Origin: Aliiglaciecola sp. LCG003
GTDB lineage: Bacteria; Pseudomonadota; Gammaproteobacteria; Enterobacterales; Alteromonadaceae
Length of the DNA: 64,000 nucleotides
Reading direction: 5' to 3'
NCBI RefSeq assembly: GCF_030316135.1
Contig: NZ_CP128185.1
Coordinates: 4,278,001-4,342,000 of the forward strand
Notes under the pieces: model-generated
What the model was told of the DNA's origin: nothing
Database searches by the model: none
The model's input: only the letters and a program-made list of their open reading frames with translations
Translations under genes and position numbers: made by a program
In this document: positions 1 to 7,710 of the stretch, piece after piece
How positions within the stretch are numbered: position 1 is the first letter of the stretch
Layout of the letters: the number at the start of each line of letters is the position of its first letter

Positions 1-217
1 AAGATGGGTGTCTTGTTAACGTTTACAAATGGAAAGACGATTGCTGTACTACAAACTATGGCTTTCAGGGATGAAAACGCTAAGCGTACAGGGATGTATT
101 TACCGCGTGTTTGTAGTGCAGTAACGGGCTTGGAATGAACCGATTACGATGGATGTCCATGTAACGGTGCTTGTAACGGTGCTTACGTTTATTAAGATGG
201 GTGTCTTGTTAACGTTA
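1..217. repeat. Interspersed repeat, copy 1
   Basis: This stretch carries the motif GATGGGTGTCTTGTTAAC (4-21 and 198-215) around a hairpin core at 44-121. The outer stem pairs 44-56 with 109-121 (13 positions, one G-T wobble), and inside it are two AGGGA-containing loops. Near-identical sequence recurs at 1751-1905 and a diverged copy lies at 25094-25330. A 12-base tandem duplication (GTAACGGTGCTT) is visible near 162-185. No protein is encoded. It forms the left flank of the IS110-family element. Confidence 0.85.
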
Positions 218-313
218 TTAAGATGGGTGATGAGATGGACGCTCCCCAATACGGCGTCAATGCGCCAAAATAGTAGTTCTTAAACAAGACTATTTACATA
301 GGGAACGTCCAAT

Positions 314-1339
314 ATGAAGCTTAAAACAATTACCATCGATTTGGCAAAGACTGTATTTCAAGTGTGCGGAGTAAATGAACATATTAAACCGCAATTTAAT
401 AAGAAATTAAAACGGACTGAGCTACTTGATTTTATGCGCCAACAACCACCTACGTTGGTGGTGATGGAAGCCTGTTATTCATCGCATTACTGGGGGCGTG
501 AAATTGCTAAATTAGGTCATGATACCAAGCTTATACCAGCCCAACATGTCACGCCTTTTGTGCGAGGCAACAAGAATGACCATAACGATGCTTTTGCCAT
601 AGCAGAAGCCAGCCAGCGCTCACATATCCGCTTTGTCCCCGTAAAATCTGAGCAACAGCAAGAAATTAATTGCTTGCATCGAATTCGAGAGCGCTTAATT
701 AGAAACAAAACGGCCCTGAGTAACCAGATACGCGGGTTGTTAAGTGAATTTGGGGTAATATTTCCTTGTGGCCACGTGGCCTTGTGTGCAGGATTAGCCC
801 AAGTAATTGATAGCGAACAACGCAGTAACCAGTTGAGAACCATGATGCGCGCGTTAAAGGCAGAATATGAAGACACACGCTCTCGCATCAAGGCCATTGA
901 GCAGCAATTGCATCACTTTGTTAATAACAGTGAAAGTGGCAAAATATTGCTCAGCATCCCAGGGATTGGTTTCATTAATGCCTCAGCGTTTTTAGCCGCC
1001 ATTGATAAAGGCCAGGCGTTTAATAATCCCAAAGAATTTGCCGTGTGGTTAGGGCTGACGCCTAAACAACACGCCTCAGGCAATATCAGTAAGATGGGCG
1101 GCATTACCAAACGCGGAGACCGTTATTTACGTAAACAACTGGTACATGGTGCGCGGTCTGTCGTGAGTCGTGCCGCGCAAAGAACTGATCCGTTATCACT
1201 GTGGGCCACTAAACTTCGCGTTACCAAGCCGTTTAATAAAGTGGCAGTCGCCGTCGCCCATCGTTTAGCACGTTTAATCTGGATATTGCTCACACGTCAG
1301 GAGCACTATCGCGTTACGTCCTCACAAGTGAGCGCATAA
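314..1339 (+). CDS. IS110-family transposase (DEDD recombinase)
   Basis: A 341-residue RNA-guided DEDD recombinase that excises and integrates the surrounding IS. The N-terminal RuvC-like domain shows the acidic set D9, E52 (in VVMEAC), D89 and D92 (in KNDHNDA). The C-terminal Transposase_20 domain shows SIPGIGFINA near 214-223 and the catalytic-serine region KQHASG with S255, followed by the basic KRGDRYLRKQ segment. A coiled-coil-like linker lies between (about 170-205). Length is normal for the family and there is no frameshift, so the gene is probably intact. A long non-coding right end follows the stop codon, as in IS1111-type elements. Confidence 0.93.
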   Translation: MKLKTITIDLAKTVFQVCGVNEHIKPQFNKKLKRTELLDFMRQQPPTLVVMEACYSSHYWGREIAKLGHDTKLIPAQHVTPFVRGNKNDHNDAFAIAEASQRSHIRFVPVKSEQQQEINCLHRIRERLIRNKTALSNQIRGLLSEFGVIFPCGHVALCAGLAQVIDSEQRSNQLRTMMRALKAEYEDTRSRIKAIEQQLHHFVNNSESGKILLSIPGIGFINASAFLAAIDKGQAFNNPKEFAVWLGLTPKQHASGNISKMGGITKRGDRYLRKQLVHGARSVVSRAAQRTDPLSLWATKLRVTKPFNKVAVAVAHRLARLIWILLTRQEHYRVTSSQVSA

Positions 1340-1349
1340 CATGAATCAC

Positions 1350-1560
1350 TTTACGTTATCCCTGTCGAGCTCAATTCCGTGTAGGACAAAGGCACCAAGC
1401 CTGTGTGGGTGTTGTGGAAGGCAAGACACGGGATAACACTTACTTTACCTACCCCGCTTAGTCATAAAATGATGAAGAAAACGGTCTACCTACCTCATCA
1501 AAGCCAGACTTAGACACGGATAACAATCCGACTGGGTGTTTTTAGGCGATAAGGTTCGGA
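1350..1560 (+). ncRNA. Candidate IS1111-type bridge/seek RNA
   Basis: Directly after the transposase stop, an 8-bp stem (GTTATCCC 1355-1362 with GGGATAAC 1430-1437) encloses UGGGUG at 1406-1411, identical to the left target half ending in the TG core. CAAGACA at 1422-1428 is the exact complement of the right target half TGTCTTG, although it abuts the closing stem. Further on, CTCATCA at 1494-1500 is the exact complement of the element's left end TGATGAG (228-234). IS110/IS1111 guide RNAs are known to have target- and donor-matching loops. The RNA ends are not determined here; boundaries are approximate. Confidence 0.6.
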
Positions 1561-1750
1561 GTTCATCAGAGGCCAGCGTTGATTAAACCAACGCTAATAA
1601 AGAGCCTGAATATATGTCAGAACTAAGCCATTTTAGACTGCCTTCAAGACAACAGACTAGCGGTAATAGAATAGTAAAAACGTAATTCGTGCAGAAAATC
1701 AGCACGAAGGGGCAATTAGTACGTTGACATCAGGGGAGCGTCCATATATG

Positions 1751-1905
1751 TCTTGTTAACATTTACAAATGGAAAGACGATTGCTGTACTACAAACTATG
1801 GTTTTCAGGGATGAAAACGCTAAGCGTACAGGGACGTATTTACCGCGTGTTTGTAGTGCAGTAACGGGCTTGGAATGACTGTAATTAACATGGCTGTCCA
1901 TGTAA
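1751..1905. repeat. Interspersed repeat, copy 2
   Basis: This copy is nearly identical to copy 1 at a constant offset of 1740 bases across the hairpin core (1784-1861). The first inner hairpin is a perfect GTTTTC/GAAAAC stem with an AGGGAT loop. The second contains GTACAGGGACGT. The copy begins with the right half of the IS target motif, TCTTGTTAAC, showing that the IS interrupted the repeat. No real gene is present: an open frame on the minus strand across 1716-1964 lies entirely in repeat sequence. Confidence 0.85.
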
Positions 1906-1911
1906 GGACGC

Positions 1912-1967
1912 TGAAAATCAGTACGAAGCGATTGGTAATACGTTGACATACCGAGAGCGTCCATATA
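1912..1967 (+). mobile_element. Relic of a second IS right end
   Basis: This short stretch repeats, with about ten differences, the last 60 bases of the IS right end (compare 1689-1748): the same GAAAATCAG, ACGTTGACAT and GAGCGTCCATATA blocks occur in order. It is again followed by TGTCTTGTTAACG. No second transposase is present, so this is a leftover from an older related insertion at the same target motif. Confidence 0.7.
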
Positions 1968-2067
1968 TGTCTTGTTAACGTTTTAAGATGGGTGTCTCGT
2001 TAACGTTTTTTAAAATGGGTGTCTCGTTAACGTTTTGGTAACGTTGGTAACGTCCGCGGAACTTTTG
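1968..2067. repeat. Tandem target motifs of the repeat family
   Basis: Two further near-copies of the motif GATGGGTGTCTCGTTAACG sit at about 1986-2003 and 2012-2030, separated by a few bases, then GTAACGTTGGTAACGT. These are unoccupied versions of the IS insertion site. No gene is seen before the GNAT gene stop at 2068. Confidence 0.7.
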
Positions 2068-2712
2068 TCAATTTAGTTCTAGCCGCATGTGAACGTGTGG
2101 CTGCAAGCCAAGTTCAATGGCATCCGCTTCAGGTTGGACCAATTTGACCCGCTCAAAACCAAATTTTTGGTATAATCTTAATGCGGCTAAATTCCCATCC
2201 ACTACCTGCAAACTTAACGCGCGTTTACCTGACTCAATAGCATGTTGCTTAAACCACTCTAAAAGGGTTGTTGCCAAACCCTCACGGCGATGTTGAACCG
2301 CCACAGCAATATGACCAACTCCCAATTCATCCGATTGAGGAGGCATAATCAATCGAGCTAATTTTGTATTGTTGTTAAGGATCACAGCAGTCTCCAGTAC
2401 ACCAAAGTAATCAATAAGACTGCGCAAGGTAGACTGCTTGAAGGTATCAGATACTGAAGATGTCCAGCAACTGCCACATGCTATTACTTTTGCATCATGC
2501 TTAATGATATATTGATTTGAATAGCCGAATTGGCCTTCAGGCTGACCGAGCGAAATAAATAGATAGTCCAACACCTTTTGGCGAGAAGTCGCGTGATCTA
2601 AATTGGCAGGATTAAAGACTTTTTCAAAAGTTTCTTGTCCAGAAGCGAAAATAAGCCGACTTAACTCTTTTGCGTCCTCTGGACTAGATGTTATTACATT
2701 GTGCTTGGGCAA
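2068..2712 (-). CDS. GNAT-family N-acetyltransferase
   Basis: A 214-residue protein with a C-terminal GNAT fold. The acetyl-CoA pyrophosphate loop is visible as VAVQHRREGLATTLL (about 137-151), followed by LSLQVVDGNLAALRLYQKFG, the usual motif B region. The N-terminal half is unlike common GNATs and its substrate cannot be told. The in-frame start is TTG at 2712, seven bases after the sco stop; no in-frame ATG exists nearby, so translation is probably coupled to sco. It is the last gene of the oxidase cluster; nothing in the sequence ties it to oxidase assembly. Confidence 0.8.
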   Translation of the reverse strand: MPKHNVITSSPEDAKELSRLIFASGQETFEKVFNPANLDHATSRQKVLDYLFISLGQPEGQFGYSNQYIIKHDAKVIACGSCWTSSVSDTFKQSTLRSLIDYFGVLETAVILNNNTKLARLIMPPQSDELGVGHIAVAVQHRREGLATTLLEWFKQHAIESGKRALSLQVVDGNLAALRLYQKFGFERVKLVQPEADAIELGLQPHVHMRLELN

Positions 2713-2719
2713 GTCTTGC

Positions 2720-3358
2720 TCATTGCCTAACGACTATAGGCATATCTGCCAGAATCTGCTCACTGTCACTAACTGCCAATTTACCCGGCTCTAAATGGGG
2801 TTTAAAACGTCCTACCACTTGAACCTGGGGATTGATCACCGTGACCGAAGCGCTGTGGTCGACTAAATAGTTAGGATCGTCCATGTTATCACTCATGGCG
2901 TACATCATGCCTAAGGCTCGTACTAGCGGAAACAGCTGCTTGTGTTCCCCTGATGTGGCCAAAAATTCTGGATTAAAGAAATCTACGTATTCATTTAAGC
3001 GTTCAGCTGTATCTCGGCGAGGATCTACCGACAGAAACCAAACTTGAATCGGGTGCTCAGTTTCTATTTGCTGTAACTGAGGGTAGATACTTTTTAGTTC
3101 AGCCATGGTAGTTGGGCAGATATCGGGGCAGAACGTATATCCCACAAACACCAAGGTCCATTTATCGGCCAAGTTCTGATTTGTAAATGTAGAACCTTGT
3201 TTATCGTACAATTCAAATTCAGGTAAAGCTCGTGCAGCAGGGTATTGCTGCATAAATTTAACCTTGTCAGTTGCCGGCGGTGCGATATTCACAGCAAAAT
3301 ATAAACCAGCTGCCAGCGCGACCACAGCGACTATCGCTAAAAGAGTGTTTTGCTTCAT
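2720..3358 (-). CDS. Sco1/SenC-family copper chaperone for cytochrome oxidase
   Basis: A 212-residue membrane-anchored thioredoxin-fold protein that delivers copper to the CuA site of subunit II. One N-terminal membrane helix (about 6-25) precedes the periplasmic domain. The copper-binding C-x3-C motif is C77-P-D-I-C81 and the third ligand is H168 in LVDHSAS. Length and motif spacing are typical. Its start overlaps the ctaB stop by four bases (ATGA type), so it is cotranslated with ctaB. It belongs to the minus-strand cox cluster. Confidence 0.95.
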   Translation of the reverse strand: MKQNTLLAIVAVVALAAGLYFAVNIAPPATDKVKFMQQYPAARALPEFELYDKQGSTFTNQNLADKWTLVFVGYTFCPDICPTTMAELKSIYPQLQQIETEHPIQVWFLSVDPRRDTAERLNEYVDFFNPEFLATSGEHKQLFPLVRALGMMYAMSDNMDDPNYLVDHSASVTVINPQVQVVGRFKPHLEPGKLAVSDSEQILADMPIVVRQ

Positions 3359-4269
3359 AATGAAAATTTAAAATAATGATCAACCAATAAGGCCACAAAC
3401 AATATCATCAGATGGAATATAGAAAAACCAAATGTTTTCATCGGAGTCGTTTCATCACCGGCGAATTTTAGCTTCCACGCATAATACATAAAGCCGGCAT
3501 TTAGTATTAAAGAGCTGACTAAATAGATCACCCCTGACATACCAGTCAAATAAGGTAATAAACACACGATGGTTAATAATAATGTATAAAGCAGCACCGA
3601 GGTTTTCGTGAACTCAACACCATGGGTGACGGGTAACATAGGGATTTCAGCTTTGGCATAATCTTTTACTCGATGAATCGCCAGAGCCCAAAAATGTGGT
3701 GGCGTCCAAGTAAATACAATCAAGACTAATAATAAGGCGTAGGGGTGGATTTCTCCGGTTACAGCGGTCCAACCTAATAAAGGAGGAGCTGCGCCTGCCA
3801 AGCCGCCGATAACGATATTTTGCGGCGTCGCACGCTTTAAATACATAGTATAAACCACCGCGTAGCCAACTAAGCTGGCCAAGGTTAATACTGCGGTTAA
3901 ACGGTTCACCCACAGTTCAAGACAAATGTAGCCCGCCACGCCCAACACCAAAGCAAAAATTAACGCTCTTTTGGGACTAATTTTGCCTTTTGTTACCGGT
4001 CGATTAAAGGTTCGCGCCATTTTTCGATCAATATTACGGTCAACGACATGGTTGATGACCGCAGCGGCAGATGACAACAAACCAATACCACCTAAGCCTG
4101 CAATCAATATTTGCCAGCTGACCCACGTTTCGGTTGCGAGGCACATGCCAACTAATGCTGTTAGCAACAGCAAACTAATCACTTTGGGTTTAGTCAATTC
4201 GTAATAGTCACGCCAAGTGGCGCTTTGACCAGTCGATTTTGAATAGTTTACTTCGATTGTTTTGTTCAT
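3355..4269 (-). CDS. ctaB: Protoheme IX farnesyltransferase (heme O synthase)
   Basis: A 304-residue polytopic membrane prenyltransferase of the UbiA family. It adds farnesyl to protoheme to make heme O, the precursor of heme A. The polyprenyl-diphosphate site is visible as N73-H-V-V-D77-R-N-I-D81 followed by [11 protein letters not shown]. About nine hydrophobic helices fill the rest. It lies between ctaA (upstream, 9-bp gap) and sco (4-bp overlap), the normal gammaproteobacterial arrangement. Also called cyoE in quinol-oxidase operons; here the context is a cytochrome c oxidase. Confidence 0.96.
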   Translation of the reverse strand: MNKTIEVNYSKSTGQSATWRDYYELTKPKVISLLLLTALVGMCLATETWVSWQILIAGLGGIGLLSSAAAVINHVVDRNIDRKMARTFNRPVTKGKISPKRALIFALVLGVAGYICLELWVNRLTAVLTLASLVGYAVVYTMYLKRATPQNIVIGGLAGAAPPLLGWTAVTGEIHPYALLLVLIVFTWTPPHFWALAIHRVKDYAKAEIPMLPVTHGVEFTKTSVLLYTLLLTIVCLLPYLTGMSGVIYLVSSLILNAGFMYYAWKLKFAGDETTPMKTFGFSIFHLMILFVALLVDHYFKFSL

Positions 4270-4278
4270 CAGTCTTTC

Positions 4279-5256
4279 CTAAGTCTTTCGGTACATGGTG
4301 TAGCAGAGCTTGACCATAATCAGCAGTAAGCAAGCGGCAACTGCGTTATGCAAAACAGCCACTGCCAGCGGCAAACTAAAGACTACGTTGCTTACACCCA
4401 AGATTACTTGCAGGCCAAGAATAAGTACCATCTTTACCGACAAGGATCGTATATTTTGTGATGCGGCATTGCTGTATAAGCGAATGGCCAACCAACACAG
4501 ATAAACAAATGTCACAATTGCGCCAATTCGATGGGCAACATGCATGGTCATGCGTTGCGGCCAGTCATGTGTACCATATTCGTAATTATCCGCTACTGGT
4601 ATACTAAAGGCGCCGGGGATGTCGAGTCGATTAACCCATCCACCTTCGCAAAACGGTAATTCAGTACAAGCAAGAGACGCATAATTGGCTGATGTCCAGC
4701 CACCCAAGGCAATTTGGCAAATCAAGATCATAATCCCAAGGGCGCAATATTTAGCAAACCGAGCTATCCCAGTATCTCCACCTGGAATACGATAAGGTGT
4801 CAGGCGCAAATACAGTAGATACAAACAAGACAAAACGGCAAACCCACCTAAAAGGTGTCCCATAACCACAACCGGCAGCAGGTTTAGGGTAACCGTCCAC
4901 ATTCCTAGCGCGCCTTGAAAAGCCACCAAACACAACAAGAAAAACGGAAGTTTGACCGGACTGTGATAAGAACGCTTGAGAAAACTGCCGATGAAAATCA
5001 GTAAAATTACGAAGCCGAGAGTGGCGGCTGCATAGCGGTGGATCATCTCATTCCAAGCTTTATGAGCTTCAAAAGGACGATCTGGAAATGCATTCACTGC
5101 GGCAGTTATATGTACATCGGTCTTAGGTACACTCAGATGTCCATAACAACCTGGCCAGTCTGGGCAGCCCAGTCCTGCATCAGTAAGGCGGGTATACGCC
5201 CCCAATACAATCACCACAATTGCTAACAATACTGCCACCAGCACTAGTTTTCTCAT
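4279..5256 (-). CDS. ctaA: Heme A synthase (COX15/CtaA family)
   Basis: A membrane enzyme of about 325 residues that oxidises the C8 methyl of heme O to form heme A. It shows the expected eight hydrophobic helices, the N-terminal LGAYTRLTDAGLGCPDWPGC signature with its paired cysteines, and histidines in the helices (for example HRYAAATLGF and MHVAHRIGAIV). An ATG lies nine bases further upstream (5265), but the AGGGA ribosome site almost touches it. The ATG at 5256 (MRKLVLV) has better spacing and is chosen. It works with the adjacent ctaB product. Confidence 0.94.
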   Translation of the reverse strand: MRKLVLVAVLLAIVVIVLGAYTRLTDAGLGCPDWPGCYGHLSVPKTDVHITAAVNAFPDRPFEAHKAWNEMIHRYAAATLGFVILLIFIGSFLKRSYHSPVKLPFFLLCLVAFQGALGMWTVTLNLLPVVVMGHLLGGFAVLSCLYLLYLRLTPYRIPGGDTGIARFAKYCALGIMILICQIALGGWTSANYASLACTELPFCEGGWVNRLDIPGAFSIPVADNYEYGTHDWPQRMTMHVAHRIGAIVTFVYLCWLAIRLYSNAASQNIRSLSVKMVLILGLQVILGVSNVVFSLPLAVAVLHNAVAACLLLIMVKLCYTMYRKT

Positions 5257-5268
5257 TACTACCATTCC

Positions 5269-5835
5269 CTAACCGATTCGTGAAAGCTTCAGTAGCTTGC
5301 GCAAATCTGACAAAATATCGCGACTTTGTTGTATCGCTTCTTGTTCTTGTTGTTTTAGCGGATACTTAAGAATTATATTTCCCAAGGTATCGGAAATGAA
5401 AATACCATCTGCGGCGTCATCTTTAAACACCTTATTTACATTTTGCTCATCTACTTGTAACACTACAACACTAGGATGTTTAACAATTTGAGTGCTTTGT
5501 GGGTTTGCGCTGTTATTATGAACTAAGACCACAGGCTCCACACGATCCGATTCTTTACCCAGCGCCACCCATATTTGATTAATGCTGTACAACGCATTCT
5601 CACATGATTGTTGACATGTCTGAGGCATAACAAATAACAACCGCCATTTAGGCTCAAGCTCACTATTTATAAGATTTAAATCCAATACCGTTTCAAGTAA
5701 TTGCCCCTTGTTGGTAGAAGCTTTATTAAACCAATCATAGCTTAGAGCCAAATAAGCCAAAACCACTGGCAACACAAATACGATTGCCAACAACAAAGGG
5801 GTTTTTCTGTACTTTTTGACTTCACTTCTAGACAT
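5269..5835 (-). CDS. Sco-like membrane protein of the cox cluster
   Basis: A 188-residue protein with one N-terminal membrane helix (about 12-33) and an extracytoplasmic domain. The segment WRLLFVMPQTC74-QQS-C78 has the C-x3-C spacing and the preceding beta strand of Sco/thioredoxin folds. The later region GIFISDTLGNIILKYP resembles the thioredoxin-fold C-terminal strands. I see no clear equivalent of the Sco histidine ligand. It overlaps SURF1 by eight bases and lies immediately before ctaA, so it is very probably an oxidase assembly factor. The exact function is unknown; a thiol-reductase or second copper chaperone is an inference. Confidence 0.75.
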   Translation of the reverse strand: MSRSEVKKYRKTPLLLAIVFVLPVVLAYLALSYDWFNKASTNKGQLLETVLDLNLINSELEPKWRLLFVMPQTCQQSCENALYSINQIWVALGKESDRVEPVVLVHNNSANPQSTQIVKHPSVVVLQVDEQNVNKVFKDDAADGIFISDTLGNIILKYPLKQQEQEAIQQSRDILSDLRKLLKLSRIG

Positions 5836-6559
5836 CTTTTTTTACCTTACGTTTTCTTATAGCCACTAGATAAATCACCATACAGGCAATAGCGAGCCCA
5901 AACCATTGCATGGCATAGGCGTAATGTTTTTGCGGTGACATCACCACAGGTTTCCAATTTCGACTAAAACCCAAATGATGCTGAGGATCCAATTGCATTA
6001 TTACTGGCAATAGACGCTCATCTAAAAATTTAGACATAAAAGGCAAGTCAATACTTTGTAAAACAATCGGCCACTTATCTTGTAGCGTTGCCGTTTCCGT
6101 GACCATCGGGTTTACACTCGGAACAGAGCTGGTGCCGATAAAATAAGTACGCTCGGGAGGAATAGTTATTTCAGGTACCTGATCGCGATATTGTCCCCCT
6201 TGTACCCATCCCAAATTCACCATTAACAAACCTTGAGCGGTCCGTACTGGCAATAAAACATGGTATCCGACCTTGCCTGCTTCCGTTCGATTGTCGAGTA
6301 GGAATAATTTTTCTGATAATGGTCTAGCCTCCACCGAGAATGGCACATCACGCTTATCGTCTAGGTTAAGAAGACTTTGCAAACCTATATCCGAGGCCTG
6401 TTGGCGCAGTTCAATTTGGGCCAGCCTTTCACTTTTATGCTGACCACGCTGTACCTGCCACCACCCCAGTGCACATAGCACGGCCACCACAAAAATAATA
6501 AAAACAGTGGTAATATATGGATGTTTCTGGTCAGATGAAGTCGTTGAATTATCGGCCAT
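5828..6559 (-). CDS. SURF1-family oxidase assembly protein
   Basis: A 243-residue protein with the SURF1 layout: one membrane helix near each end (about 15-35 and 215-235) and a periplasmic loop between. Family signatures include CALGWWQVQRGQHKSERL after the first helix, the PVRTAQGLLMVNLGWV segment, and GFSRNWKPVVMSPQKHYAYAMQWFGLA before the second helix. SURF1 helps insert heme A into subunit I. It lies between the divergent DUF2909 gene and the Sco-like gene. Confidence 0.92.
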   Translation of the reverse strand: MADNSTTSSDQKHPYITTVFIIFVVAVLCALGWWQVQRGQHKSERLAQIELRQQASDIGLQSLLNLDDKRDVPFSVEARPLSEKLFLLDNRTEAGKVGYHVLLPVRTAQGLLMVNLGWVQGGQYRDQVPEITIPPERTYFIGTSSVPSVNPMVTETATLQDKWPIVLQSIDLPFMSKFLDERLLPVIMQLDPQHHLGFSRNWKPVVMSPQKHYAYAMQWFGLAIACMVIYLVAIRKRKVKKDV

Positions 6560-6580
6560 AATGTAGAGGAGAAATCGATT

Positions 6581-6790
6581 TTGCTAGTAAAACTGATCGT
6601 AGGCGGCTTGTTATTATTTATGCTGTATAACTTATTTCGCGCCATGATGATAATGCTAAAAAACGACCCTAATCAGCCTCCCATGAGTAAGTTTATTGGC
6701 CGCAGAGTACTGGTGTCGGTAGCAATTGTACTTTTACTGCTGTTGGCCGTAGCGACAGGGTTAATAACTCCGAATCCGCGCCCGTATTAA
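6581..6790 (+). CDS. DUF2909-type twin-transmembrane small protein
   Basis: A 69-residue protein made of two hydrophobic helices (about 2-22 and 45-63) around a basic loop with NQPPMSKFIGRRVL. It starts at TTG with GAGGAGA upstream. This small family is commonly found beside cytochrome oxidase genes of gammaproteobacteria; its role is not known. It is the only plus-strand gene inside the cox cluster, divergent from SURF1 and convergent with coxC. Its stop codon lies inside an 8-bp hairpin. Confidence 0.85.
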   Translation: MLVKLIVGGLLLFMLYNLFRAMMIMLKNDPNQPPMSKFIGRRVLVSVAIVLLLLLAVATGLITPNPRPY

Positions 6791-6797
6791 CGGGCGC
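6778..6797. terminator. Hairpin between the DUF2909 gene and coxC
   Basis: GCGCCCGT (6778-6785) pairs perfectly with ACGGGCGC (6790-6797) around an ATTA loop; the TAA stop of the small gene is inside it. It lies between convergent genes, but no clear U-tract follows on either strand, so termination is only suggested. Confidence 0.5.
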
Positions 6798-6810
6798 TAT
6801 CAAATGTCTT

Positions 6811-7698
6811 TTATAGGATATATACGAAGAAAAACAGCATAACCCAGACTACATCGACAAAGTGCCAATACCAACTACCCGCTTGGAACGCAAAGTGATT
6901 CTCTGGGGTAAAGTGTCCTTTGAGTATCCGTAAGAACAACACAATCAATATAATGGTTCCCAGGGTTACGTGCATTCCGTGAAACCCGGTAAGCAAAAAG
7001 AATGTATTACCGTATACACCAGATTGCAGGGTCAGATTCATTTCCCGATAAGCATGCACATACTCTTCAACCTGCAGAGTGATAAAGAAAAACCCGAGTA
7101 AAATAGTCACACCTAAGAAAGCAATTAACTGGCTACGTTTTTGTTTTTCCAAGGCTACATGCGCGTAATGACAGGTGACCGATGATACCAATAATATGAT
7201 GGTGTTATATAAAGGTAATCCCATCCACCCCATAGCTTCGGTCTCAACACCCCCTGGGGTTTTAATTAACGGCCAAACCGCTTCAAAATTTGGCCATAAT
7301 ACTTCGCCAGTCATCGCGTTATTGCCCGCTCCGTCAAGCCACGGAACCGAGATAACACGTGCATAAAATAACGCACCAAAGAAGGCGGCAAAGAACATCA
7401 CTTCAGAAAAAATAAACCACGCCATTCCCTGTCGATAAGAGCGCCCTAGTTGCTCACTGTATAGGCCAGACATAGACTCGTGGATTTGATTGTTAAACCA
7501 ACCAATCAACATCACTATCAAGGTAACGATGCCAGCAACCAAAGTCCAACCGCCGTAACCGCTTTCTCCACGGGTTTGCTCTACCACAAAATTGCCTGCA
7601 CCAAAGGCAATTAAAAATAAAGCCACCGCGCCGACAATGGGCCAGGGGCTTTGGTCAGGAACGTAATATTTTTGGTACTCTTGTTCTTGTTGTGCCAT
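6811..7698 (-). CDS. coxC: Cytochrome c oxidase subunit III
   Basis: A 295-residue membrane subunit of the aa3/caa3 oxidase. Seven hydrophobic helices are visible. Subunit III signatures include the FSEVMFFAAFFGALFYAR segment, LVSSVTCHYAHVAL, and the C-terminal NHFAFQAGSWYWHFVDVVW. It stabilises the catalytic core and the proton D-channel entrance. It lies downstream of ctaG with a 12-bp gap and is the last structural subunit gene in this minus-strand block. Length is typical. Confidence 0.96.
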   Translation of the reverse strand: MAQQEQEYQKYYVPDQSPWPIVGAVALFLIAFGAGNFVVEQTRGESGYGGWTLVAGIVTLIVMLIGWFNNQIHESMSGLYSEQLGRSYRQGMAWFIFSEVMFFAAFFGALFYARVISVPWLDGAGNNAMTGEVLWPNFEAVWPLIKTPGGVETEAMGWMGLPLYNTIILLVSSVTCHYAHVALEKQKRSQLIAFLGVTILLGFFFITLQVEEYVHAYREMNLTLQSGVYGNTFFLLTGFHGMHVTLGTIILIVLFLRILKGHFTPENHFAFQAGSWYWHFVDVVWVMLFFFVYIL

Positions 7699-7710
7699 TT
7701 GATTTTCCTT

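Larger units (their letters stand above)
228..1748 (+). mobile_element. IS110-family insertion sequence, IS1111 group
   Basis: The element holds one transposase gene plus about 390 bases of non-coding right end. A perfect 13-bp subterminal inverted repeat, ATGGACGCTCCCC, sits at 235-247 and inverted at 1733-1745. The flanks AAGATGGG (left) and TGTCTTGTTAAC (right) rejoin to the intact repeat motif AAGATGGGTGTCTTGTTAAC, so the boundaries can be read directly. Seven bases lie outside the left IR and three outside the right IR, the spacing I associate with the IS1111 group. There is no target duplication beyond a shared TG. The long 3' non-coding region is where IS1111-type elements carry their guide RNA. 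Confidence 0.85.

Noticed and set aside
517-897. 126-codon frame opposite the transposase
   Set aside because: Antisense shadow of the intact, well-conserved transposase gene.
1716-1964. 82-codon frame on the minus strand
   Set aside because: It lies wholly in the repeat copy and the IS right-end relic; the translation mirrors repeat motifs and has no domain or ribosome site.
1-2067. CRISPR-like array from the repeated motifs
   Set aside because: Copies are few, irregularly spaced and of different lengths, with no cas genes; they fit an interspersed repeat plus IS.
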